Source: Hemerocallis citrina
Taxonomy: Eukaryota; Streptophyta; Magnoliopsida; Asparagales; Asphodelaceae
Reading direction: 5' to 3'
Assembly (NCBI GenBank): GCA_017893485.1
Contig: JACEHZ010000589.1
Span: 1,676,501 to 1,740,500, forward strand
Length of the DNA stretch: 64,000 bases
The notes under the pieces were generated by a model. It saw only the letters and a list, made by a program, of their open reading frames with translations, had not been told where the DNA came from and ran no database searches. A program made the translations under genes and the position numbers. Below are positions 1 to 9,947 of the stretch, one piece after another (positions within the stretch are counted from its first letter, which is position 1; every line of letters begins with the position of its first letter).

Positions 1-412
1 GCATGCCAAATAAACAATCAGAAATAAACTAGCACCATAGTAACCAACATAAGAAAACCAAAGGCTACTAAACAACCGACATCACCCAGCGTCATCATAA
101 CATAAAGCAAATGCAAATATAAACATAACATAGGATTAAAGAGAAGCGAAGAAGGTCAGTAACTACAGCAACGCCACATAACAGCCGCGACCCAGAAACA
201 ACAAAAAAACATCAACTAGCAAAAGTTAAGGAGGGGGCTACCACTGCCAGAAATAGCCCATCAAAATTAACAAAAACCCCGATAAATAGAGAGCAAAGCT
301 CACTGGGGAATAGCACTGGTAGCCGCAACTGGCGGAGATGCTGGATCCTGCAAGATGAAACAATGGAGAAGAGAAGATGAGTGATTAACAGAAACAAGAG
401 CAAAACCAGGAA

Positions 413-3400
413 TTAAATAGCATTAAGAGTGCGCAGGCATCGGTGAGCATTTTCTAATAAGTGAGAGAAACGAGAGGTTAAGCCCTTGTTATCTAACACC
501 GAAGACCATAGATCGAAAAGAAATAAGAACTCATCAATTAAAACCGCTACAGATGATCTATGATTGCGGAACAGCCTATTGTTTCTTTCTTTCCAAATGA
601 TCCATATAATAACATGGACAGATAGATTCCAAGGTAAACTGAAAGAAGGGCTCGAGAGCTTAGCAGACCAAACGCTGTCCAGGAGAGGGGGAATCGATGT
701 AGACCCCCAAGCTAGCGAGCAAATCTTCCATAAGGAAATAACAGAGGGGCACTGAATGAAAAGGTGGTTAGCATTTTCCTCATGCTGATCACACAAGACA
801 CAAAGCTGACCCCAGGCCAGGTTGCGTTTGTTCAAAACATCAACAGTCAGAAGCTTATTATTAAAAGCTAGCCATGAAGTGATCTTAACCTTTAAAGGAA
901 CCGGTGAGTCCCAGAAGAAATTAGCGGAAGGGGATTTCACACCTCTTGAGTTAAGGAACTTATAAAAAGACTTCACCGAAAATACCCTAGTAGATGACCA
1001 TCGCCAACCAATGCCCTCGGACAGACGCCATTCATAGCTGTTAAGATAAAGAATAAGCCTATCGAATACGTCCGACAGCGCCTGAGAGAGATCGCAAGTG
1101 AAAGGAATCAACCAATAACGATTATTTTCAATCAAGATGAAGGAGTCTGCTATCGAAGCATTAGGAAGGACTGTAAGACAGAAAAGGGAAGGGAAAGCTG
1201 AAGCAAGCGTGGTGTTGCCAATCCATAGATCAGTCCACAACTTGGCCCTGGAGCCATCTTTGCAGATGCAAAAAATACCGCACTGGAAGGCAGCCGAGGC
1301 TTTCCAAATGCCTTTCCAAAAGGAGGAGGCGCAGCGATGGACCGCCTCGGGAAATTCCCACCAGTTGGGAGAAGCGGAGCGAAGGCCTCTGATGTATTGG
1401 ACCCAAGGCAAATGGTCAGAATTATGCAACTTCCATAACCATTTACCTAAAAGAGCTAAGTTGTGATGACGAAGATCGATGACACCAAGACCCCCTTCCT
1501 CCTTAGAAGTGCAGACCAGTCTCCACTGACATAGGTGGGAGCCAGGTTTGAAGGAGGAGGAGCCATTCCAGAAGAAATTACTTCTAATCTGGTCGATTCT
1601 TTTGATAACCCAAGCAGGTAAGAAGTAGAAAGACATAAGGTAAAGGGGCATGGCGGAAATAACCGAGTTAATGAGAGTAAGTCTACCACCTCTGGATAAA
1701 AGCTTACTAGACCAAACATTGAGCCTGGCTTCCACTTTATCGATCAATGGAAGCCAGTCCGCTCTATGCGGTTTGCCCCAACGAAGGGGGATACCTAAGT
1801 AGGAAATCGGGAAGGAAGCGATGGGACAGTTGAAGATGTTGGACACTTCCGTCTGACGGTTGGGAGAACCCCCCAACCACAGAACTGAGGACTTTTGAAA
1901 ATTAATCGATAACCCGGAAGCCAACTCAAAGCAATAAAGGAGCAGCTTGAGATTACGGAGGGAGTGGAAATTCGGTTTGGTGAAAATGATAGTGTCATCA
2001 GTATATTGGAGATTGAGCACTCCCTCGAATAACGAGGAGCTGCCAAGTCCCTCGACCATATTCAAATTCCAAGCATTACGCAGAAGCTTGCTAAAGACAT
2101 CTGCGACAAGAGAAAAAAGCAGAGAAGATAGAGGATCTCCTTGGCGGAGTCCACACCTGATTTTGAACTTGTGGCCTTCAGACCCATTAATGAAAAGGGA
2201 GGAAGTGCCTGAGAACAGACTAGATTTTATCCAAGCGACCCATTTGGGGCCAAAACCTCGAAAAACGAGAAGGTCCAGGAGGAAGTTCCAATTAACATTA
2301 TCGTAAGCTTTTTGGAAGTCAAGCTTAAGAAGGATGCCTTCCGACTTAGTACGATGACAGTGAGAAATAATTTCTTGAGCTGAAGCCACACTGTCGAGAA
2401 TGAATCGATCTTTGATAAACCCAGATTGGGCTGGGTCAATAAGGGGAGGGATAATAACACTAAGTCTGGAAGACAAGACCTTCATAATGATTTTGAATGA
2501 AGTGTTGATCAGGCTAATCGGTCTAAATTCAGAGACCAGGTGAGCTCCTGCAACTTTGGGGATAAGCACAATGTGCGCGTAATTAATACGATCAAAAGAG
2601 AAATTTCCTTGATGTAAATCTTGGAACATCTTAAGAAGGTCTGTCTTGAGAAGATCCCAAAATTTTTGGAAGAAGAAGGCGGGAAAGCCATCGGGCCCAG
2701 GCGCGGAATCACTTTTTAAAGCGAAAACGGCCGACTTAATCTCCTCCAAGGAGAAAGGAGCCTCTAAGGAGGAAAGGTCGTGATCTTGGACACCATAAAG
2801 ATGATCCCAATCCAGCTCGATCGAGCGGTGTTTCTGAATGCCTATTAGGTTTTTATAAAAAGCAAGGAATTCCTGATGAATGGAATCATCGGAAGAAAGA
2901 TCCCTGTCACCGACAGAAATGGATGAGATATGATTACTACGTTGCCTATGCGACGCAAAATTATGGAAGAATGCAGTATTCGCATCCCCCTCCTTCAACC
3001 ACTTAATCCGAGCTCTTTGAGCCCATTTAATGTGGTCAAGGTGGAGCATATCTGCATATTGTTGCTTGCAGGAACGACGTTCCGAACGGACCGCATCTGA
3101 TAAGGGGCCCATTTCTTCCATCTTATCAATGGAATCAATGGTTTGCAGAAGAAAAGCCTTGAGGAAGTTCGTGTTACGATGCCTCTCGTAACGCCAAATT
3201 TTGCATCCATATTTAATGGCGTGCAATTTCAATAAAATGTTGCCCAGTCCGGATGAACCGGTGACTGACGCAAGACATTCAGAGACGAGGTTGATAAAAA
3301 GTTGGTCTTGAAGCCAGAATTTTTCAAACCGAAATTTTTGCTGATGGTGAAAATTGAAGTCGGAATAAAGCACTAAAGGAACATGGTCCGAAGCAGGATT

Positions 3401-4075
3401 AGGGAACGCTTGGACGAAAGATTGTTGATAGCGAGCAATCCAAAGCTGCGAGACCAAAAAGCGATCAAGCTTGGCCAAAGAAGGGATCTCGCGAAGATTG
3501 GACCAGGTAAATGATCTACCAGAAATCGGCAAGTCGGATAATTGAAGATCGCGAATACAGTCATTAAAAGAAGTAGATTGAGATAACGAGGAGCCCGAAT
3601 ACGATCTTTCAGAAGAAAACCGAGCAACGTTGAAATCCCCACACAAAACACAGAGTTGAGCAGAGAATTGCTGTAACGAAAGGAATTCATTCCAAAATAA
3701 TGGACGCCTGTCAGAAGTAGAAGGGCCATAAACAGAGATAACTGTAAGAGGACAATTATGAAGGTTCCAGTGGAGGTGAACTATTAAAAAAAAGTTTAGG
3801 CGAAGAACTGAAACTAAGGAAAATAGGGCCTCCTTGAAACCAAAGATAATCCCTCCTCTAGATCCGCTCGCGTCCAGAGAGATCCATTTGGTGATAATGG
3901 AACCACCTAAGGATCGAGAGATAGCCGGGGTAAGGGAGTCCAATTTAGACACTTGAATGGAAATCATGTCACAATGAGAAGAATTAATAAAGTCGAAAAT
4001 AGCCCTCTGCTTAACAGGGCTATGCAAACCGCGGATATTCCAAGATGCACTAATCATTAAAACGACGGTGCTCAT
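413..4075 (-). CDS. LINE ORF2: APE endonuclease, reverse transcriptase, zinc-binding C-terminus
   Basis: An uninterrupted 1220-residue frame. Residues about 8-240 are an APE-type endonuclease, which nicks target DNA: SWNIRG near 11, GDFN at 146-149, and SDHVPL further on. Residues about 450-760 are a reverse transcriptase, with FRPISL, the FQKAYD aspartate, GLRQGDPLS, and YTDD near residue 691, where YADD is usual; both catalytic aspartates are kept. The last 150 residues match the plant RT zinc-binding domain (WDSPVPLKVK, CVLC, HLFIQC). Oddity: the endonuclease box usually reads QETK but here reads QVSK, so the metal-binding Glu is Val42 (codon GTG at 3952-3950, one base from GAG). Target nicking should be lost unless this is a sequence error. 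The start overlaps the ORF1 end by 26 bp. Confidence 0.93.
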   Translation of the reverse strand: MSTVVLMISASWNIRGLHSPVKQRAIFDFINSSHCDMISIQVSKLDSLTPAISRSLGGSIITKWISLDASGSRGGIIFGFKEALFSLVSVLRLNFFLIVHLHWNLHNCPLTVISVYGPSTSDRRPLFWNEFLSLQQFSAQLCVLCGDFNVARFSSERSYSGSSLSQSTSFNDCIRDLQLSDLPISGRSFTWSNLREIPSLAKLDRFLVSQLWIARYQQSFVQAFPNPASDHVPLVLYSDFNFHHQQKFRFEKFWLQDQLFINLVSECLASVTGSSGLGNILLKLHAIKYGCKIWRYERHRNTNFLKAFLLQTIDSIDKMEEMGPLSDAVRSERRSCKQQYADMLHLDHIKWAQRARIKWLKEGDANTAFFHNFASHRQRSNHISSISVGDRDLSSDDSIHQEFLAFYKNLIGIQKHRSIELDWDHLYGVQDHDLSSLEAPFSLEEIKSAVFALKSDSAPGPDGFPAFFFQKFWDLLKTDLLKMFQDLHQGNFSFDRINYAHIVLIPKVAGAHLVSEFRPISLINTSFKIIMKVLSSRLSVIIPPLIDPAQSGFIKDRFILDSVASAQEIISHCHRTKSEGILLKLDFQKAYDNVNWNFLLDLLVFRGFGPKWVAWIKSSLFSGTSSLFINGSEGHKFKIRCGLRQGDPLSSLLFSLVADVFSKLLRNAWNLNMVEGLGSSSLFEGVLNLQYTDDTIIFTKPNFHSLRNLKLLLYCFELASGLSINFQKSSVLWLGGSPNRQTEVSNIFNCPIASFPISYLGIPLRWGKPHRADWLPLIDKVEARLNVWSSKLLSRGGRLTLINSVISAMPLYLMSFYFLPAWVIKRIDQIRSNFFWNGSSSFKPGSHLCQWRLVCTSKEEGGLGVIDLRHHNLALLGKWLWKLHNSDHLPWVQYIRGLRSASPNWWEFPEAVHRCASSFWKGIWKASAAFQCGIFCICKDGSRAKLWTDLWIGNTTLASAFPSLFCLTVLPNASIADSFILIENNRYWLIPFTCDLSQALSDVFDRLILYLNSYEWRLSEGIGWRWSSTRVFSVKSFYKFLNSRGVKSPSANFFWDSPVPLKVKITSWLAFNNKLLTVDVLNKRNLAWGQLCVLCDQHEENANHLFIQCPSVISLWKICSLAWGSTSIPPLLDSVWSAKLSSPSFSLPWNLSVHVIIWIIWKERNNRLFRNHRSSVAVLIDEFLFLFDLWSSVLDNKGLTSRFSHLLENAHRCLRTLNAI

Positions 4076-6481
4076 TAACTCGAGAAGATTCCTGAATCCG
4101 AATAGAACGGATGCGAGGCGAGTCTAAGGGATCAAGTAAAAAACCAAGGTTGTGAGCATTAGAGGCTAATTCCGAGTCAGAAAAAGAGTCAAAAATGGGA
4201 ATGTAAATCGAGCCTAGGTGATTAAGCGGGACTACATGAGAAGGCGCGGTAGGGGATTGCGGGGGGTGAGGGCCGTGCTTGGAGGAAGAAGTAGGCGAAC
4301 TAGCTGACAATGAGCGATTAGGGAATTTGGCTAAAAGACGAGCACTAGTCCTAATCAATCTCTTATTGGAGATAGGAGAATTCAAGTTATTGGCAGCAGG
4401 ATAACACTCCCTCTGAAGAGAAGGAACTGATACCCGTACCGCATCCATCAAGGGAAGAGAACAAGTGCCAATGACTTCTTTGACTGGCCCAGAATGTAAG
4501 AAAGAGGCAGAATCAGAAGAGAACAGAAGGGAGGAGGAAGGATACTCCACTATCTCTCGAGCTTTCACAGCAAGAGATAAGGATGTCCATTTAAGAGAAA
4601 CCGCTAAAAACACCTCCATTCTAGTGAACCAACGAACATTAATAAAAAAGAAACAAGCCTTAGCGGGAAAAACGTAGAACATAAGCTTAAAACACCAAAC
4701 CGAAGAAAGATAATAATAAACCTGAACATGCGAAGGATAAGAGGAGAGAAATACCTTGTTCGGCTGCTGACTGGGAAGTTCCGCTTCCTCTTCCGATAAG
4801 AGGGAGTCCTGCTCAATCCAATCCGAGGCCTTGCCAGCATTTTTAGAAGTAGATTTAGACGGAGTGAAACGAGGATCCGACTTTTTCGGAGTGGGGAAGT
4901 GAGCCAACTGCTGGAATTGTTCCCAATCAGAGGCAAAATTACGGTTAACCTCCCAAGCAGGCCAGGGAGATGAAGAACTCTTGTCTTTAATTGCTGGAGA
5001 GGGGATATCCGCAGAAACTGCATTCTTGGAAAAGATAGGCTGAGAAGCCGAAGAAGGAGAAGGATGGATAGAGGAAGTAGCACCAGAAGGACCTTTAGCA
5101 CCCTGACGATCCGGGTTGATCCAAACAAGGTTTGGGGATTTCGACGGCGAGATTTTGGAGCTAGGAAGGGTAACCGGAGATTTAAAAGGGGAGGGGATGC
5201 TGCTGCGGACGGGAACCACCACACTACTTTTAGATTTAGTGATCTTAGCCTTGTCAGTAGAGGAAGACCCAGGATGAAATTGGGATGAGAGATCAGTACC
5301 AAAAGAAAGAGGCTTGGAATGTGGATAAAACTCTCGCTGCGAAGAGGGAGCCTGATCGTGATAAAGCACAGAAACGTCAAAAGAGGAGGTACCATCTGTG
5401 AGACAGAATGCTTCTGTACGAGCAGAGGAGGAGAGGCAGCGAAAAATGGCGTCAATTTGTAAACAGTCTGAGGCTAATCTAGCTTTAGAAGAAATGCGAA
5501 CAATCTCACCAATGCACTTAGCCATATCTCCGACCAGACTGGGAGTGTCACAGAACGGAGGCAGGCCAACTAGAGAGACTTTAGTTTCAGGAGCGGGGGG
5601 AGCTAGAGATGGAGAAGGAATCTTCACCCATTGCCTAAAAGCCAGTGAAATATTGCCGATAGATAAAGGCGACACAGCAATAAGCTCTTCCAATATCTTA
5701 GAAGAAGGACAATGGATGACTAAATCACCATTAGAACAGTTATACAGCACCCAATCCCAATCGACTACATTACAGTGGTTACTAAGGAAAGAGTTGACAG
5801 TGAAGAAGGGGGCCGCACCTCCAGAGAATGAGATGGCTCCAAAATTACTGAAGTACCTCAATCGATCAGAAAGCTCAGTTTTTGAGATGAAAACCTGAGG
5901 GATGCGCTGCATACCAGGACGCGGAGGTTGCTCGACCACAGCCATGGAATGGAGGGAAGGAGCGGCAGGTTGAAGCCCCGATGGGGGGGGGTGGGGAGTA
6001 GGGGAGCATTAGAAGATGAAGATAGCTTCTGCACTTTGGGAGGTTTAGAAGCGAGAAATTGTTTGCACAGAGAGTGAAGATCAACCACTTTGATAATCTG
6101 ATCAGAAATCGGAACCCCTAAGGGAAGCCCTAGAGACCTTTGCAACGCATGACACTTGTTTTTAGCATGCCCAGAACGCTCGCAAAAAAGGCACTTCATT
6201 TTGAAGGGGCAGTCAACTTTGAAGTGGCCAATTTGAAGGCAACGAAAGCAAACAATGGATCTAAGGAGAGAACCAGAGGATAAGAGGGGAGAGTTAGAAG
6301 CGGTAGATGAAGAGACAGGGCGGGAACGGTACGATAGGAAGCTGGGGGGAAGCTTCGTCTGACCATTATAGGAAATGGCCTGAGAGGGCCGGGTAGAGTG
6401 AAACGGCCCAGAGAGAGGGCCTTTACACTCAGATGAAATTTTCTTTTTCTTTTTGACAACCTCTACCCATGAGAGTTCCAT
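4050..6481 (-). pseudogene. LINE ORF1: CCHC zinc knuckles plus DUF4283-like domain, one frameshift
   Basis: An RNA-binding ORF1 protein of the plant L1 type. The first frame (6481-5858) starts MELSWVEVVKKKKK and carries two tandem CCHC knuckles, CFRCLQIGHFKVDC and CLFCERSGHAKNKC, near residues 78-110. The second frame (5945-4050) carries a DUF4283-like domain (NVVDWDWVLYNC ... LAFRQWVKI), then a long Ser/Pro-rich basic tail. The frames overlap, and a single-base indel in the C homopolymer (G run on the plus strand, about 5981-5997) would join them. That is either a real frameshift or a homopolymer sequencing error. Knuckles before the DUF4283-like region is the reverse of many gag-like proteins, but I recall it from plant LINE-related proteins. 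Confidence 0.85.
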
Positions 6482-7602
6482 GGGCTAAATTCGACAGGCC
6501 CACTAACAGGAAGCAACACAGGGAAGATAGAAGAGGGGGAGAGAGAGATTAAGATACGGTAATGGATACTAATGAACGGGGGGAAGGTCCGATGGTTACA
6601 CAGATCAGAAGACGCTATTGGGAAACTTCTAGAACACAGAAGCAGTAAAGCACCAGGGCAAGCTAACGCACCACCGAAAATAGAAAAGCCAGAAATGGCC
6701 TAAGTGCGGGGCTGATCGAGCAAAAGGACTGGGATCCAAAGGATCCACAGCTAAGCTCAAAAGAGCCGACAGCTCGAAGAGAGGGAGGATAGCTCCGGCA
6801 AAAGGGAGCAAGAGGCACAGAGCTGCCCACAGAAATGAGTGGGGAAAAGACCAAAAGATAATGGCACACCACACAAAGCGCAATGAAACTAACTAAAAAT
6901 TAACAGAGAAAAGTAGCAATCCACTTACAGTGCTATAGCGGGGATACCTTGAAGCGAGGAACAACCTCACGTTGGGCTTGACGAGAAAACAACAGCTGGA
7001 TCTACGACTATCTCGCTGCAGGGGGATCACCACCAGGGAAGAGCCAAAGGGGGTGGCTCCAAGACTCGACACCAAGAAGAATTCACAGAGCCACTCCAGC
7101 AGCAAGGGAGGAGGAGAAGAACGTCCGATGCGGGCACCACCAGAGGGCGGGGACCACCAGTAGCAAGGGAGAGGAGGGGCGGAGGGAGGGGACCACCAGC
7201 AGGGAGGGAGAAAAGAAAAGGGCTTGTGGAGAATGGAGAGAGGAACAACTTTAACAAAGGAAGGAAATGGAAAGGAGGAAGCGATGATCGGGATCTGAGG
7301 GAGAAAGAGACGGCAAGATGAACAGGAGAGGCTCTTTGAACAGGAGACGGCAATAGTTATTGTTTATAAAAAAGTGGGTAAGTTTGGTGATTATTTATAA
7401 AAAAGTAGGTCAGTACGGAAAAAAACGGAATTTGCAACTCCATTTCCTCACCGGGTCGGGTATGCGGCAGGAAAAGATAAAGGTGGGCCCAACCCTACTG
7501 ACCCGGATCGACCGTGACGAGGAGGAATATTCTTTTATTTATTGATTTATTTATTCAGCTGGGTCCCACCAACCAAAACGCGTTTTCCAGTTCAATGTTA
7601 CC

Positions 7603-7643
7603 AAGAGAGAGAGAGAGAGAGAGAGAGAAAACCTATATAAAAT
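7603..7643 (+). promoter_or_regulatory. (GA)n tract and TATA box upstream of the SVIP-like gene
   Basis: About 25 bp of GA dinucleotides (7604-7628) are followed at once by CTATATAAAA (7633-7642). The TATA box is about 95 bp upstream of the ATG at 7733, which leaves room for a 60-70 nt purine-rich leader. GA tracts next to a TATA box are common in plant core promoters; the role here is inferred from position. Confidence 0.6.
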
Positions 7644-7732
7644 AACAATTTTACAAATTTGAGAGACAACTCAGACAAGAGAGTTGAATAAGAAGAAGAA
7701 AGAAAAAAAGAGGAAGAGGAAGAGGAAGATTC

Positions 7733-8155
7733 ATGGTGCTGTGTTCGTGCTTTGGGCCGTCGAAGGCGGAGCGCAAGGAAGCGGATCGGATCGAATCTCA
7801 AGAAGCCCGATCCAGAGCCGCGGAAGCTGCTCAAAAAAGGTACCTCTTTTAAAATCATTTTAATTCAGAAAAATCTACTCTTCTATTCGATTAGTTAATA
7901 TGCTTTAATTGTTTGGAAAAATCTAATCTAATATAATTTTGCAGGCAAGAGCAGTTTGAGCGATCGGCGGTGGGGAAGGCGGCAAAAGCGCAGATGGCAG
8001 CGGCAAAGAAGCAGTCCGATGTTTCTAACAAAGGAGAGCCAGTTCTTAAGGTAATGAAATTAATATGATTTTTGATTTTTATTTTTTATTATTAGAAAAC
8101 TTGAAGTTTGATAACAAGTGATTTTTCGTTTGTTATGCAGTGGCGAATGGGCTGA
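7733..8155 (+). CDS. Small VCP/p97-interacting (SVIP-like) protein, three exons
   Basis: Exons 7733-7839, 7945-8050 and 8141-8155; both introns are GT-AG and all phases agree, giving 75 residues plus stop. The protein is Ala/Lys/Glu-rich and helical. Residues 26-36 fit the VCP-interacting motif R-x5-A-A-x2-R exactly (R26, A32, A33, R36). The mature end, LKWRMG, resembles the short conserved C-terminus of the SVIP family. SVIP binds the N domain of the AAA ATPase p97/CDC48 and restrains ER-associated degradation in animals; the same role here is inferred. Animal SVIP is N-myristoylated on Gly2, but this protein starts MVLCSCFG, so Gly2 is missing and only Cys4/Cys6 remain as possible lipid sites. 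It is the only intact multi-exon host gene I could rebuild. Confidence 0.85.
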
Positions 8156-8890
8156 TCGCTGAATGGCTGCTTGATTTAATCGGTTGGGAGCAAATTTGTA
8201 AGTTCACTAGTTTCTCGATTTGAGGTTTGTTGTTGTGAAGTACTCAAAAAGATTTGTTGTTGAACTTTATTGCTACTCAATAAAGAATTACATATTTGAT
8301 TGGATGCTAGGAAGGTTTCTTATGACTTGGCACAGAATTATTTTTGTTATGCGTTTAATTATAGCAAGTTAGGAGAGAGGAAGAGAAAATAGAAGAAAGG
8401 TAAAATAAGCCCCAAAGTCCTTTTTCATTCCTGCAATTTGTTGGTGTTTGTAAATGCGAAAGGCGAAGCTAAGGTGCTAGCCATCCGCTCTCGCCTGTGG
8501 CGAGAGGTGCCAAAAGGTGCTCGCTTGAGTGGGAATCGTGCCAAGTAATGGAAAAAATATGTAATTTGCAACGTGAATAAATCTGCTCATTATAAGTAGA
8601 GATCAACTGATATATTAAAGTAATAAGGCAAACTAGGTTTAAACATAACTGCAAATTGTACGCAACATGTGTAAGAGGTGTGTTGTGGAGTGTAGACTAT
8701 GCTAGTAAGCTAATTAACTATTGGTACTCTTAAGACTCCCTGATCTCTTAGATAATGTATACTTTGATATTCTCACCCACGTTAGAACATGATGTGCCTT
8801 CACTATATACTGTTTTAGAGAATATATACTTCGATATTATCACCCACGTTCAAACTTGATGTGCCTTCACTATATACTCTTACTAGATAG
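8156..8890. other. 3' flank of the SVIP-like gene; no further gene; short tandem duplication
   Basis: AT-rich sequence with 3' UTR and intergenic character. At 8757-8811 and 8824-8878 a unit of about 55 bp (TTTGATATT ... CACCCACGTT ... GTGCCTTCACTATATACT) occurs twice with few differences. A GC-rich patch at 8455-8530 (GGCGAAGC ... TCTCGCC) is loosely the inverse of another at 10005-10165, so an old degenerate element may enclose the hAT element at 8899-9939. I found no target duplication for it. Confidence 0.5.
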
Positions 8891-8898
8891 TGTATAAG

Positions 8899-9939
8899 CT
8901 AGGAAGCACCGATTCGGGTGCGGAGGATGGGGGTGCGGGAATGCGGCAATTTCTAAAAACAGTGGGATGCGGGTGCGTATGGGATTCGGCTAATATTTAA
9001 ATAATTAATTTTCATATTATTTATATTTCACCATGTTCTATGCTAACAGTCTAATACCTCTTCAAGAGACAAACTAATATTTATCTCTCTCTAATCCTGA
9101 CAAATATTTATTTTAATATTTATATTAATATTTATCTCTCTCTAATCCTGACAAAGTGAACATAAATCTCACCATGTTCTATGCTAACAGTCTAATACCT
9201 CTTCCAGAGACAAACTAAATCTCACCATGTTCATATGAATAGTCAAGAAAAACTAACAAACACAAGAACATCAAAAAAACAGCAAGAGGAATTCATACCT
9301 AGGGTTTTGTATTTTTAAGAGAAATAGATGAAGGCGCCGGCGGCGTAGAGAAGACGACGACGGCGGAGGAAGAAGACGACGTTGGAGAGAAGACGACGGT
9401 GGCGGAGAAAGAAGTCGACGGCGGAGAGAAGCTTCGACGGTGGTGGAAGAGGTCGATGAACAAGAAAGACGATGACGACGGCGGAGAGAAGCAACAATGA
9501 TGTCCTCGAGAAGACGATGGTGGTGGAGGAAGAAGTTGACGAATTAGGGTTGAGAGATTTGGGGATTTGAGAAGATGATTTGGGGGATTTGAGCCACGCC
9601 CTAGATCTGGGGAAGCAACGACGACGTCGGAGTCTCGGAGAGAAGACGATTTGAGAGATTGGGGGATTTTGGGATTAGGGTTGTAAGAGAGAAGAGAGAG
9701 AAAGAGCGGGACGAAATGAGATAGAGAGGAGGAAATGAGTTTATCGTTTTTTTATTTACCGCACCCAACCCGCACCCGTGCCGCACCTGACCTACACTCG
9801 GCCTATTTTTTTAATAAAATATAAGGGGTGCGAATTTTGCCGCACCCGGTACGCACTGCGCCGCACCCTAGCTGCACCCGAGTCCGATTCAAGTCCGATT
9901 CGGGTACAGGCTTCCCCGTAAAGAGTCCGTGCTTCCTAG
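8899..9939. mobile_element. Non-autonomous hAT-type element, 8-bp TSD
   Basis: Flanked by the direct 8-bp repeat TGTATAAG (8891-8898 and 9940-9947), with an 11-bp perfect terminal inverted repeat CTAGGAAGCAC. Subterminal regions are rich in GGTGCGG/CCGCACC words on both sides. The interior has a diverged duplication of about 150 bp (9030-9230) and a GACGACGGCGGAG trinucleotide-like zone (9335-9560). It has no transposase coding, so it would depend on an enzyme supplied in trans. The 8-bp duplication is the hAT hallmark; the family is otherwise unassigned. Confidence 0.85.
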
Positions 9940-9947
9940 TGTATAAG

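Larger units (their letters stand above)
1..7353 (-). mobile_element. L1-type LINE retrotransposon, 3' end outside the window
   Basis: A non-LTR element read right to left: a GC-rich 5' leader (about 7353-6482, proline/serine-rich if translated, no recognised gene), ORF1 (6481-4050), ORF2 (4075-413) and a 3' UTR (412-1). On the left there is no poly-T (poly-A on the element strand) and no target-site duplication, so the 3' end is probably beyond position 1. The 5' boundary near 7353 is an estimate from where coding-like, GC-rich sequence gives way to the AT-rich promoter zone of the next gene. Both ORFs are nearly open, so the copy is fairly young. Confidence 0.9.

Noticed and set aside
4604..5455. 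283-residue minus-strand ORF in the LINE
   Set aside because: Leu/Ser-rich shadow of ORF1 in another frame, without the zinc knuckle or DUF4283 motifs.
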